The translations under genes and the position numbers were made by a program. A stretch of DNA of 64,000 nt from Spongisporangium articulatum (GTDB lineage Bacteria; Actinomycetota; Actinomycetes; Actinomycetales; Kineosporiaceae), in the NCBI RefSeq assembly GCF_044465595.1, contig NZ_JBITLV010000001.1, positions 1,054,001 through 1,118,000 of the forward strand, written 5' to 3'. Position 1 is the first letter of the stretch. The number at the start of each line of letters is the position of its first letter. A model generated the notes under the pieces. It saw only the letters and a program-made list of their open reading frames with translations. It searched no databases and was not told the origin of the DNA. Of this stretch, positions 55,956-64,000 are shown piece after piece.

Positions 55956-56069
55956 CTGTCCCGACCCTCTTCCTGTGCTGACTGCTGTACCGGCTGCGAT
56001 TCGCAGACCATCTCACACCCGTCGGGGCGACCTGGGGGCCGGAACCGCACAGCTGAGCACGCCCGGCCC

Positions 56070-56075
56070 TATGGT
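56070..56075 (+). promoter_or_regulatory. -10 box TATGGT (leaderless)
   Basis: TATGGT, 6 nt, GTG 56082. Confidence 0.5.
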
Positions 56076-56081
56076 CGGGAC

Positions 56082-56849
56082 GTGAGTCTCGTCGCACCCG
56101 AAGCCGCCGTGCTCGCCCGCCGGGGCTTCGTGAGTGCCTTCGAGGACGGCGCCCGCCCGGTCCGCCGGCTGCCCGTCGGCCCGTTGCGGCGGGCCCTCGA
56201 CCCGTGGAGCAGCCTCGTCTGCGTCGCCACGGCCGAGAACGTGGTGGCCCTGACCTACGACGACGGCCCCGACCCGGTGCACACGCCCGCGGTGCTCGAC
56301 GCGCTCGCGGCCGCCGGGGCCCGGGCCACGTTCTTCGTGCTGGCCGAACGGGCCGAGCGGCACCCGCGGCTGATCGCCCGCACGGTCGCCGAGGGGCATG
56401 AGGTCGCCCTGCACGGGATCGACCACGCGCGGCTCACGGAGGTGCCGGTGCCGCGGGCCCTCGCGCTGGTCGCCGAGGGCCGGGACCGGCTGGAGCAGGT
56501 CCTCGGTGCCCCGGTGACGCTGTTCCGCCCGACCTACGGCGCGCAGCGGCTGCGCACCGCGCGCGGGGTGCGCGCGCTCGGGCTGGACGTCGTGATCTGG
56601 ACGGCGTGGGCGCGCGACTGGGAGGGCGTGCCCGCCTCGGTGATCGCGCCCCGGGCGCTGGGCGCCCTGCACCCGGGGGCCGTCGTCCTGCTGCACGACT
56701 CATCCGGCGACGGCGTGGGTGCCGAGGGCCTGGACCGGGGCGACGCGACCGGTCGGATCGTCGCCGGGATGGCCGAGCGGGGGTACGTGAGCCGCACGGT
56801 CTCCGAGCTCGTGGCCATGTATCCGGCAGTGCGTTCTCTTTGGTCGTGA
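56082..56849 (+). CDS. Polysaccharide deacetylase (CE4/NodB)
   Basis: 255 residues. NodB motifs: VALTYDDGPD (catalytic base and metal Asp), HGIDHARL (HxxxH metal site), FRPTYGAQ, IWTAWARDW and VVLLHDSS (catalytic His). No signal peptide is obvious, so it may act on the cytoplasmic side or use another route. It removes acetyl groups from GlcNAc-type polymers, chitin oligosaccharides or peptidoglycan. GTG 56082 is leaderless. The stop TGA lies in the left arm of the repeat that follows. Confidence 0.87.
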   Translation: MSLVAPEAAVLARRGFVSAFEDGARPVRRLPVGPLRRALDPWSSLVCVATAENVVALTYDDGPDPVHTPAVLDALAAAGARATFFVLAERAERHPRLIARTVAEGHEVALHGIDHARLTEVPVPRALALVAEGRDRLEQVLGAPVTLFRPTYGAQRLRTARGVRALGLDVVIWTAWARDWEGVPASVIAPRALGALHPGAVVLLHDSSGDGVGAEGLDRGDATGRIVAGMAERGYVSRTVSELVAMYPAVRSLWS

Positions 56850-56918
56850 TCATGCAGAAACCTCGACCCTGGTGCAGGTGGGTCGACCGCTCAACGGGCG
56901 TCGGGTCGAGGTTTCTGC
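56844..56918. repeat. Decayed GATC-tipped inverted repeat
   Basis: The left part is intact (TCGTGATCATGCAGAAACC, starting 56844) and GCAGAAACCTCGACCC (56854-56869) pairs with 56903-56918, but the outer CATGATCACGA of the right arm has been lost. A natural truncated copy that shows which part is dispensable. Confidence 0.75.
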
Positions 56919-56949
56919 GCCGTCGGCGCCAGGGGCGCCTCCTCCCAAG

Positions 56950-58254
56950 TCACGACGTGCCGAAGATCTCGTCGTAGCGACGCTGGACGACGGGGGGCGC
57001 GTAGCGCTCGTCCCAGGCCTGGCGGGCGGCCTTGGACAGCTGGTCGTTGGTCGCCGGGTCGGCCAGCCGCGCCATCCCGGCGGCCAGTTCGGCCGGGGTG
57101 GTACCGAGCAGGCAGCCGGTCTCCTCCGACGCCGCGATGCCCTGCACCCCCGACGGCGTGGCCACCACGGGCAGCCCGCGGGCCAGGGCCTCCAGAACCT
57201 TGATCTTCACGCCGCTGCCGCTGCGCAGCGGGGACAGCAGGCCGGCGCTCCGCCCGAGCACGGCGTCCAGGTCGTCGACCCAGCCCAGGAACCGGACCCG
57301 CCCGCCCCAGGCGGCGCCCGAGGGCAGCCCGGCGTCCGTGCCGGCGCCGATCACGTTGATCACCGCGCCGGGCACCGCGGCGTCCACGGCCGCGCGGGCG
57401 TGGGTCAGGAACCAGTCGAGCCCGTCCAGGTTCGGCGCGTAGTCGAAGCCCCCGATGAAACTGAACTCCGGCGGGTCGAACTGCGGGGCCCGCCTCAGCC
57501 GGCCGCGGTCCTTCAACATCGGTGGCAGCGTGTCGACCACCGGGCGTGGGTGCTGGTTCTGCACCCGGCGCCGCAGCCGCCCGGTCTCCTCGTCGCTGAT
57601 CAGATAGGTGGCGTCGAACCAGGCCGGCTGCCGTTCCTCGGACGCGGCGACCAGGTCCCGTTCCAGCCGCAGCAGCGGCCGGTAGACGCGCGGGTCGGCC
57701 AGCACCTTGCGGGCCGGGCCGGGCAGCAGCTTCTGGAACTCGCCCCCCGGGTTGCCGGAGTCGGTGTCGGCCAGCATCGCGGCGTACCGCTCGGAGAACA
57801 GGTCGTCGGCGTACAGCAACCGTCGCACGGGCGGCGACGTGCGCCGTGGGGTCGAGGGCGCGTACTGCCCGGTGCGCACCGTGTCCCAGATCTCGAGGTC
57901 GGCGTCGATCGAACGCAGCGCGCCGCGCACCGCCTCACCGACCGCCGCGGAGTTCAGGGCGGCCTCCTGCAGCGGGCGCCGGTAGCCCGCGCCGCGCGGC
58001 GGCAGGACGACGCCCTTCAGCACCGACAGCGCCTGCCCGACCGTGCCCGGTTTGCCGACCACGTGCTGCCGGTAGGGCACGGCGGGGCGGTCGAGGGCCG
58101 GGTCGCCGAGCAGCACCAGGTGCACGTTCTCGGGCCCGAGGCGGGAGACCAGGTGGTCGAGGATGCCGCCCAGCACGACCTGCTTGCCGTACCGGCGTGG
58201 TTCCGGCTCGGTGGCGGTGATCAGCACCGCACGCCGCACCTGATGGCCTCCCAT
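56950..58254 (-). CDS. Glycosyltransferase, GT-B fold (family 4)
   Basis: 434 residues. N-terminal VLITATEPEPRRYGKQVVLGGILDHLVSRLG; the nucleotide-sugar half has FSFIGGFDYAPNLDGLDWFLTHARAAV, NVIGAGTDAG, VRFLGWVDDLDAVLGRSAGLLSPLRSGSGVKIKVLEALARGLPVVATPSGVQG (EX7E region). It is a cytoplasmic transferase for polysaccharide or glycolipid assembly. ATG 58254 lies 8 nt after TAGGGT (leaderless); GTG 58239 with GGGAGG 7 nt upstream is an equally good alternative. Confidence 0.87.
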   Translation of the reverse strand: MGGHQVRRAVLITATEPEPRRYGKQVVLGGILDHLVSRLGPENVHLVLLGDPALDRPAVPYRQHVVGKPGTVGQALSVLKGVVLPPRGAGYRRPLQEAALNSAAVGEAVRGALRSIDADLEIWDTVRTGQYAPSTPRRTSPPVRRLLYADDLFSERYAAMLADTDSGNPGGEFQKLLPGPARKVLADPRVYRPLLRLERDLVAASEERQPAWFDATYLISDEETGRLRRRVQNQHPRPVVDTLPPMLKDRGRLRRAPQFDPPEFSFIGGFDYAPNLDGLDWFLTHARAAVDAAVPGAVINVIGAGTDAGLPSGAAWGGRVRFLGWVDDLDAVLGRSAGLLSPLRSGSGVKIKVLEALARGLPVVATPSGVQGIAASEETGCLLGTTPAELAAGMARLADPATNDQLSKAARQAWDERYAPPVVQRRYDEIFGTS

Positions 58255-58302
58255 GCGCGACAACCCTAGCGAGCGCCGACCCGGCCCCGCCCGAGGACGC
58301 GT

Positions 58303-59505
58303 CTATCCCGCTGTGAACCGGGCCATGGTCCGCTCGATCACGTCGACGGCCAGGTCACCGCTGCCCCGGGAGCCCGGTTCCGGCCGGCAGACCTCCGCCC
58401 GGGCCCGGTAGCGGGGGTCCTCCAGGACCCGCCGGACCTTCCGTCGCATCCGGGCGGGCGTGAGCATGAACGGCAGGATGCGCTCGCCCAGCCCGGACCG
58501 CTTGACCCGGTCGGCGTTCTCGCGCTGCTCGCCACCGCCGGGCACCGTCACCACGGGGACGCCGCGCGACAGTGCCTTCGCGAGGATGCCGTGCCCGCCG
58601 CCGCAGATCACCAGCGACGCCTGCTCGATCAGCGGCTCCTGCCGGCCCGGGCCCGCCCGGACCCAGTCGGGCAGCCCGGTCTCGGGCGGGGCCAGCACGG
58701 TCCAGGCCAGGCGGACCTGGTGCCCGTCGATCCGCAGACCGTCGAGCCCGTGGACGGCGGCCGCGGCCAGGCCGGTCACCGCACCCGTGACGGTGGTCGC
58801 CGACAGCAGGACCAGGGGGCCGTCGCCGGGCGGGGGTTCCAGGTCGACGGCGGCCGGGTCCCATTCGATCGGCCCGACCAGGTGCGCGTCGGCGGGCCAG
58901 TCGGGGCGGGTCTCCTCCAGGGCCGGGAGGGCGGCGAAGATCCGGGTCAGGGGGCTGCCGTCGCCGGCCAGCGCGGCGCGTCCGGCGTCGAGCTCGAGGC
59001 GTGCGATGTCCCGGCGGCGGCCCTCGCGCCCCTTCTCCCACTGCGCCCCGGTGTATCGGAAGAACCGGCGGTCCCGGGCCCGGCCGAGCGGGCCGCGGGC
59101 CGGGGCGAACCCGGAGCCGGACGGCGGCAGCAGGGGCGTCGGGTCCTGCACGGGGTGCGGCACGAACTCGATCCACGGGACGCCGAGCAGCGCGGCGGCC
59201 AAGCCGCCGGACGGCGTCATCACGTCCGAGACCAAGAGGTCGGGTTTGAAGTCCTCGAGGGTCTCGGCGATGCGCGGGGCCAACCGGCGGGAGGTCTGCT
59301 TGAGCCGGCGGACGGCGTCGGGCTCGGGATTCGGGGGCGGGTGCGGCATCGCGCGGCCCGGGATGCCGGAACGTTCGAGCGCCTCCATCCAGTGCCCGCC
59401 GGTGCAGAAGAGGGCCTCGTGTCCGCGCTCCACGAGGGCGCGGGTCAGACCTGCGGCGGGGAAGACGTGACCTGGATCACCTCCTGCCAGCACTACAACC
59501 CGCAT
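58303..59505 (-). CDS. Glycosyltransferase, GT-B fold (MGT/GT1-like)
   Basis: 400 residues. VVVLAGGDPGHVFPAAGLTRALVERGHEALFCTG is the N-terminal half, and VICGGGHGILAKALSRGVPVVTVPGGGEQRENADRVKRSG matches the C-terminal sugar-nucleotide motif of the UDP-glycosyltransferase/MurG-like group (HGG-like region GGGHG). Targets include lipids, macrolides or cell-wall glycolipids; unknown here. ATG 59505, AGG about 8 nt upstream. It ends the exopolysaccharide region and is divergent from the fatty-acid operon. Confidence 0.85.
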   Translation of the reverse strand: MRVVVLAGGDPGHVFPAAGLTRALVERGHEALFCTGGHWMEALERSGIPGRAMPHPPPNPEPDAVRRLKQTSRRLAPRIAETLEDFKPDLLVSDVMTPSGGLAAALLGVPWIEFVPHPVQDPTPLLPPSGSGFAPARGPLGRARDRRFFRYTGAQWEKGREGRRRDIARLELDAGRAALAGDGSPLTRIFAALPALEETRPDWPADAHLVGPIEWDPAAVDLEPPPGDGPLVLLSATTVTGAVTGLAAAAVHGLDGLRIDGHQVRLAWTVLAPPETGLPDWVRAGPGRQEPLIEQASLVICGGGHGILAKALSRGVPVVTVPGGGEQRENADRVKRSGLGERILPFMLTPARMRRKVRRVLEDPRYRARAEVCRPEPGSRGSGDLAVDVIERTMARFTAG

Positions 59506-59558
59506 GTCAGGGACCTTTGCTCCGTTCGTGGGTCTCTCCAGACCCTGTTTCCACCTTG

Positions 59559-59570
59559 TACTCAGCAGTA
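59559..59570. promoter_or_regulatory. Candidate TetR-type operator TACTCAGCAGTA
   Basis: TACT and AGTA are inverted around CAGC, in a locally AT-richer segment about 140 bp before the acyl-CoA dehydrogenase operon. Fatty-acid operons of actinobacteria are often controlled by TetR repressors with TACT...AGTA sites; the half-sites here are short, so this is tentative. Confidence 0.3.
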
Positions 59571-59711
59571 ATATCGTGCCGAGGCCATCGGCGGCCCGGT
59601 CTGACCCTTGGCTGGGCGCTGCCTGGTCGTCGGTACAGCGTGCCTCACCGTTCGGAGAGGCCGTCAGGGGGCTCGCACCGCACCGGTCCCCGGTGCCCTG
59701 TAGGAGGTCAG

Positions 59712-61058
59712 ATGAGTTCCACCGCGCGTCCGCGCGCGAAGTTCGACCCGATCCGGTTCGGCCTGGCGGCCGTGAACCGGTTGGCGTCTTCGCCCGCGCT
59801 CGATCGGTTCAACCTGCGCAAGCCCACGGAACGCGTGATCTACACCGCGACCAAGACGGGCTTCCAGACGGTGACCGCGGCCTCCCGTGTGTTCGCCCGC
59901 AGCGGCAACCGCAGCAAGCCCGCCCGCCCGGGCCGCCCGTCGTCCGCCGGGCTCTTCGACCTCACCCCGACCGAGGACCAGCAGATGCTGGTCGAGGTGG
60001 TGCGCGAGTTCGCGTCCGAGAAGGTCCGGCCGGTCGCGGCCGAGGCCGACGCCGCGTGCGCGGCCCCGGCCGACGTGCTGGCCACCGCGGCCGAGCTCGG
60101 CATCACCCAGGTCGGCGTGCCGGAGGAGGTCGGCGGGCTCTCCAGCGAGCGCACCGCCGTCACGAACGTGCTGGTCGCCGAGGCCCTGGCCCACGGCGAC
60201 CTGGGCATCGCGGTCTCCTGCCTGGCCCCGGCCGCCGTCAGCAGCGCGCTGTCGCTGTGGGGCACCGCCGCCCAGCAGGACACCTACCTGCCCGCCCTGG
60301 TCGGCGACGCCCCGCCGGCCGCCGCGCTGACGCTGCTCGAGCCGCGGGCCGGCTTCGACCCCGGGGCGCTGCAGACCGTGGCCACCCCGGCGCCGGGCGG
60401 CGGCTACACGCTGTCCGGTGTGAAGTCGCTGGTCCCGCAGGCCTCGACCGCCGAGTTGTTCCTGGTCGCCGCACAGGTGCCGGGCAGCGGTCCGGCACTG
60501 TTCGTGGTCGAGTCCGGTTCGGCCGGGCTGACCGTCGAGTCCGAGCCCGCGATGGGGTTGCGGGCCGCGGGCATGGGCCGGCTGCTGCTGGACAAGGTCT
60601 CCGTGCCCGGCGACGCGATGATCCCGACCACCGACGAGAACGGCGCCTCCACCTACACGGAGTGCGTGCGGCTCGGGCGGCTCGGCTGGGCGGCGCTCGC
60701 GCTGGGCGTCGGGCAGGCCGTCGTCGACTACGTCATCCCCTACGTCAACGACCGCGAGGCGTTCGGTGAGCCGATCAGCCACCGGCAGGCGGTGGCCTTC
60801 ACCGTCGCCGACATGGCGATCGAGCTGGACGGCGCCCGCCTGGTCACCTACCGCGCGGCCTCCCGCGCGGAGCAGGGCCTGAGCTTCGCCCGCGAGGTGG
60901 CGCTGGCCCGGCGGCTGGCGTCCGACAAGGGCATGTTCATCGGCAGCGCCGGGGTGCAGCTGCTCGGCGGGCACGGCTACGTGAAGGAACACCCGGTGGA
61001 GCGCTGGTACCGCGACCTGCGGGCGATCGGCCTGATGGAAGGCGTGGTGCTGGTCTGA
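59712..61058 (+). CDS. Acyl-CoA dehydrogenase, subunit with N-terminal extension
   Basis: 448 residues. The first 80 residues are a basic extension absent from typical family members. Then follow TPTEDQQMLVEVVREFASEKVRP (N-terminal helical domain), the FAD-binding middle domain, and the C-terminal domain with DREAFGEPISHRQAVAFTVADM and SAGVQLLGGHGYVKEHPVERWYRDLRAIGLMEG. It removes two hydrogens from acyl-CoA, making enoyl-CoA. The protein ends six residues after the Glu-containing LMEG, so the C-terminal helix is shorter than usual. ATG 59712 has a perfect AGGAGGT. Its stop overlaps the next start as TGATG. Confidence 0.9.
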   Translation: MSSTARPRAKFDPIRFGLAAVNRLASSPALDRFNLRKPTERVIYTATKTGFQTVTAASRVFARSGNRSKPARPGRPSSAGLFDLTPTEDQQMLVEVVREFASEKVRPVAAEADAACAAPADVLATAAELGITQVGVPEEVGGLSSERTAVTNVLVAEALAHGDLGIAVSCLAPAAVSSALSLWGTAAQQDTYLPALVGDAPPAAALTLLEPRAGFDPGALQTVATPAPGGGYTLSGVKSLVPQASTAELFLVAAQVPGSGPALFVVESGSAGLTVESEPAMGLRAAGMGRLLLDKVSVPGDAMIPTTDENGASTYTECVRLGRLGWAALALGVGQAVVDYVIPYVNDREAFGEPISHRQAVAFTVADMAIELDGARLVTYRAASRAEQGLSFAREVALARRLASDKGMFIGSAGVQLLGGHGYVKEHPVERWYRDLRAIGLMEGVVLV

Positions 61059-62281
61059 TGGCGATCAATCTCGAACAGCCGAAGAAGTTCAAGGCGCTCG
61101 TCGCCCAGGCGCACAGCGTCGCCTCCGAGGTGTTCCGGCCCAACAGCCGGCACTACGACCAGGAGGAGCACGCCTACCCCAAGCAGCTCGACATGCTCGC
61201 CGCCGTCATCGAGGGCATGGAGGCCGGTGACCCGACCGCCAACGCGGGCGCGGCCGGCGTCCGGCGCGACGAGTCGGCGCCCAAGAAGGGCAAGGGTGAG
61301 GTCAAGAACGGCAGCAACCTCTCCACGGTGCTGTCGATCATGGAGCTCTGCTGGGGTGACGTCGGCCTGCTGCTGAGCATGCCCCGCCAGGGCCTCGGCA
61401 ACTCGGCCATCGCGTCGGTGGCCAACGACGAGCAGCTGGCCCGGTTCGGCCACATGTGGGCCGCCATGGCCATCACCGAACCGGAGACCGGCTCGGACTC
61501 CGCCTCGATCCGCACGACCGCGCGCCTCGACGGCGACGAGTACGTGCTCAACGGCGAGAAGATCTACGTGACGTCCGGCTCGCGGGCCGACGCCGTGGTC
61601 GTCTGGGCGACGCTCGACCGCAGCCTCGGCCGGGCCGCGATCAAGTCGTTCATCGTGGAGAAGGGCACGCCCGGCTTCGAGCTGGCCCGCCTGGAGGAGA
61701 AGCTCGGCATCCGGGCCTCCGACACGGCCGCCTTCACGCTGACCGACGTCCGGGTGCCCAAGGAGAACCTCCTCGGCGACCCGGAGATCAAGCCCGAGGG
61801 CGGCTTCGCCGGGGTCATGCAGACCTTCGACAACACCCGCCCGCTGGTGGCCGGCATGGCCGTGGGTGTGGCCCGGGCCGCGCTGGAGCGCACCCGCGAG
61901 CTGCTCGCCGAGGCCGGCATCGAGGTCGACTACGACAAGCCGATCATCGCCCAGTCTGCCGCGGCCGCCGCGTTCATCGAGGCCGAGGCCGACTACGAGG
62001 CGGCCTACCTGCTCACGCTGCGGGCCGCCTGGATGGCCGACAACACCAAGCCGAACTCGCTCGAGGCCTCGATGGCCAAGGCCAAGGCGGGGCGTTCCGC
62101 GGTCGAGATCGCCCTGAAGTGCGTGGCCCTGGCCGGGAGCGTGGGTTACGGAGAGGGTGAATTGCTGGAAAAGTGGGCTCGCGACGCGAAGATCCTGGAC
62201 ATCTTCGAGGGCACCCAGCAGATCCAGCTCCTGATCGTGGCTCGCCGGCTCCTCGGCAAGACCTCGCAGGAACTCAAGTAG
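61058..62281 (+). CDS. Acyl-CoA dehydrogenase, second subunit
   Basis: 407 residues. MAITEPETGSDSASIRTTARLDGDEYVLNGEKIYVTSGSRAD is the FAD/acyl-binding middle domain and ILDIFEGTQQIQLLIVARRLL carries the canonical EGT-type catalytic Glu. It overlaps the preceding dehydrogenase gene by one base (TGATG), so the two are made in equal amounts and probably form a heteromeric enzyme, as many paired actinobacterial FadE proteins do. Substrate chain length or sterol/fatty-acid preference cannot be told. Confidence 0.93.
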   Translation: MAINLEQPKKFKALVAQAHSVASEVFRPNSRHYDQEEHAYPKQLDMLAAVIEGMEAGDPTANAGAAGVRRDESAPKKGKGEVKNGSNLSTVLSIMELCWGDVGLLLSMPRQGLGNSAIASVANDEQLARFGHMWAAMAITEPETGSDSASIRTTARLDGDEYVLNGEKIYVTSGSRADAVVVWATLDRSLGRAAIKSFIVEKGTPGFELARLEEKLGIRASDTAAFTLTDVRVPKENLLGDPEIKPEGGFAGVMQTFDNTRPLVAGMAVGVARAALERTRELLAEAGIEVDYDKPIIAQSAAAAAFIEAEADYEAAYLLTLRAAWMADNTKPNSLEASMAKAKAGRSAVEIALKCVALAGSVGYGEGELLEKWARDAKILDIFEGTQQIQLLIVARRLLGKTSQELK

Positions 62282-62337
62282 GCAGCGAGTCGTCACAGGC
62301 TCGGGAGACAGTAGGCGCTAGAGAGGCAAGGACGCTC

Positions 62338-63996
62338 ATGGCGAACAGCGGTGCGGGCACGGCAGGCAAGTCCCGACGACCCCGCTCGGTGATCAACGTC
62401 GAGGGGAGCAAGGTCAAGGAGCTGGGCATCCTCGTCCGCGGCGGCGTGCTGTCGCCGGGCCGCCCCGACCGGGTGGTGAAGCGCCTCGGCGCGCTCGCCA
62501 AGTTCGGTCCCTCCCTGGCCGGCAGCTTCGCGGCGGCGGCGGCGCGTGACCCGCACGGCGGCGGCATCATCGATGACGAGCGGGCCGTCACCTACGGCGA
62601 GCTCGACGCGCGGGTCCGGCGCCTGGCGGCGGGCTTCGCCGACCTGGGCATCGGGCCCGAGGGCGGCATCGCGATGCTGCAGCGCAACTCCATCTACGCG
62701 GTGGAGACGCTGGTCGCGGCGTCGCGGGCGGGCGCCGACGCGGTGCTGCTGTCGACGTTCCTGTCGCCCGGGCAGATCACTGAGGTGCTCAAGCGCGAGG
62801 CGCCGAAGGCGATCATCGTCGACGCCGACCTCAGCGAGAGCCTGCAGGAGGTGCCGGAGGACATGCTCGTCATCGTCGGGCACCCCGGCGACGGCAGCGT
62901 GGTGGCGGACACGAGCCTCGACCAGCTGGCGCTGTCCAGCCACCCCGAGCTCGACCCGCCGGAGAAGCCCGGCCGCATCGTCATCCTGACGTCCGGCACC
63001 ACGGGTACCCCCAAGGGCGCGAAGCGTGGTGCGCCCAAGGGACTCTCGGCCGCCGCGTCGATCCTCTCCCGGCTGAACTTCCGGCCCAAGGAGCGCATGC
63101 TCATCGCCCCGCCGGTGTTCCACACCTGGGGCTTCGGCATGCTGCAGCTCGCGCCCGCCCTGGGCAGCACCATCGTGCTGCGCCGCAAGCCCGACGCCGA
63201 GACCATCCTCGCGGCGATCGAGGAGCACAAGTGCACCAGCGCGATCGTCGTCCCGGTGATGGCGCAGCGCATGGTCGACCTGCCGGCCGAGGTGCAGCGC
63301 AAGTACGACCTGTCCTCCCTGAAGGTCGTGGCCTGCTCCAGCGCGGCCGTCTCGAAGGACCTGAGCATCCGGTTCCAGGACACCTTCGGCGACGTGCTCT
63401 ACAACATCTACGGCGCGACCGAGGTCAGCTGGGCGACCATCGCCAACCCGCAGGACCTGCGGCTGGCCCCCGGCACCGCCGGGCGCCCGCCGATCGGTAC
63501 CCGCCTGGCGCTGCTCAACGAGAAGGGCCGCCCGGTCAAGCTCGGTGACGTGGGCACCATCTACGTCGGCAACGAGATGACGTTCGAGGGCTACACGAAC
63601 GGCAACGACAAGGCGCGCGCCAACGGCCTGCTGTCCACCGGCGACAAGGGCATGATCGACGAGAACGGCCTGCTCATGGTCATGGGCCGCGACGACGACA
63701 TGGTGATCAGCGGCGGCGAGAACGTCTACCCGATCGAGGTCGAGGAGCTGCTCGTCGCGCACCCCGACATCACCGAGGCCGTCGTCGTCGGCGTCCCCGA
63801 CGCCGACATGGGCCAGCGGCTCGCGGCCTACGTGGTCACGACCGAGGGCTCGACGCTCGACGTCGACGGGGTGAAGAACATCGTCCGCCAGAAGCTGGCC
63901 CGGTTCTCCGTGCCGCGGGACGTGGTGTTCCTCGACGCGCTGCCCCGCAACACGGTCGGGAAGGTCGTGCCGCGGCTGCTGCCGCCCTCTGCCTAG
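62338..63996 (+). CDS. AMP-dependent acyl-CoA synthetase (long-chain fatty-acid ligase type)
   Basis: 552 residues. P-loop VILTSGTTGTPKGAKRGAP, NIYGATEVSWATIANP (adenine), STGDKGMIDENGLLMVMGRDDDMVISGGENVYPIEVEELL (Asp/Arg hinge) and the catalytic Lys in LPRNTVGKV near the C terminus. It activates a carboxylic acid with ATP and CoA, supplying acyl-CoA for the two dehydrogenases 56 bp upstream. ATG 62338 follows AAGGA by 5 nt. The whole gene is inside the window; only 4 bp follow its stop. Confidence 0.93.
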   Translation: MANSGAGTAGKSRRPRSVINVEGSKVKELGILVRGGVLSPGRPDRVVKRLGALAKFGPSLAGSFAAAAARDPHGGGIIDDERAVTYGELDARVRRLAAGFADLGIGPEGGIAMLQRNSIYAVETLVAASRAGADAVLLSTFLSPGQITEVLKREAPKAIIVDADLSESLQEVPEDMLVIVGHPGDGSVVADTSLDQLALSSHPELDPPEKPGRIVILTSGTTGTPKGAKRGAPKGLSAAASILSRLNFRPKERMLIAPPVFHTWGFGMLQLAPALGSTIVLRRKPDAETILAAIEEHKCTSAIVVPVMAQRMVDLPAEVQRKYDLSSLKVVACSSAAVSKDLSIRFQDTFGDVLYNIYGATEVSWATIANPQDLRLAPGTAGRPPIGTRLALLNEKGRPVKLGDVGTIYVGNEMTFEGYTNGNDKARANGLLSTGDKGMIDENGLLMVMGRDDDMVISGGENVYPIEVEELLVAHPDITEAVVVGVPDADMGQRLAAYVVTTEGSTLDVDGVKNIVRQKLARFSVPRDVVFLDALPRNTVGKVVPRLLPPSA

Positions 63997-64000
63997 CAGA

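Overview
The window is high-GC (about 70%) chromosomal DNA of an actinomycete-type bacterium. This is supported by strong GC3 codon bias, frequent GTG starts, many ATGA/GTGA stop-start overlaps, and many apparently leaderless genes in which a TANNNT -10 box lies 6-8 nt before the start codon. The family content (hut genes with HutF, two IclR regulators, a GAF-PAS-GGDEF protein, paired acyl-CoA dehydrogenases, Wzx/Wzy-type exopolysaccharide genes) agrees. I cannot name the genus. No rRNA, tRNA, prophage, transposase or CRISPR array was seen.

Layout. (1) 1-10.4 kb: the end of a TPR protein, a glutaminase-STAS-cyclic-nucleotide-binding fusion, and a complete histidine-utilisation operon (hutH-hutU-M20 amidohydrolase-hutF-hutI, minus strand) with a divergent IclR regulator. 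(2) 11.4-19.6 kb: a second, divergently organised catabolic locus. It holds an IclR regulator with a quaternary-amine-type ABC importer (minus), and a divergent histidine-ammonia-lyase homologue whose MIO triad reads Gly-Thr-Gly, a sarcosine-oxidase-like flavoenzyme and a betaine-homocysteine-methyltransferase-like protein (plus). This looks like a pathway for a methylated, betaine-type amino acid. Hercynine or ergothioneine are attractive but unproven substrates. (3) 19.6-22.2 kb: a LacI-controlled amidohydrolase plus cysteine-dioxygenase-type operon with a very clear double LacI operator. (4) 22.3-32.8 kb: housekeeping and envelope genes (PspC, a polytopic membrane protein, a YiiX-type peptidase, a diguanylate cyclase, a HipA-like kinase with DUF3037, NDH-2, M15 peptidase, L,D-transpeptidase, a CopC-like surface protein, a PAS protein). 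(5) 32.9-59.5 kb: a large exopolysaccharide region. It has glycosyltransferases, a GMC oxidoreductase, Wzx-like flippase, Wzy-like polymerase, a Wzz/Wzc-like protein with a degenerate kinase site and a Tyr-rich tail, two membrane-anchored GH26-like hydrolases, a CDP-sugar operon, a polyprenyl-phosphate sugar-1-P transferase, L-2-hydroxyglutarate oxidase, a polysaccharide deacetylase and two more glycosyltransferases. (6) 59.7-64 kb: two acyl-CoA dehydrogenases and an acyl-CoA ligase, probably one operon.

A thread across the window is a family of intergenic inverted repeats with the conserved tip CGTGATCATG and variable inner stems, mostly between convergent genes. Its TGATCA core often supplies the stop codon of the neighbouring gene. 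The strongest leads for new biology are the MIO-less lyase/QAT-transporter locus, this repeat family, the pseudo-kinase chain-length regulator with its Tyr-rich tail, and the GH26 protein with about 750 residues of cytoplasmic repeat-rich disorder.
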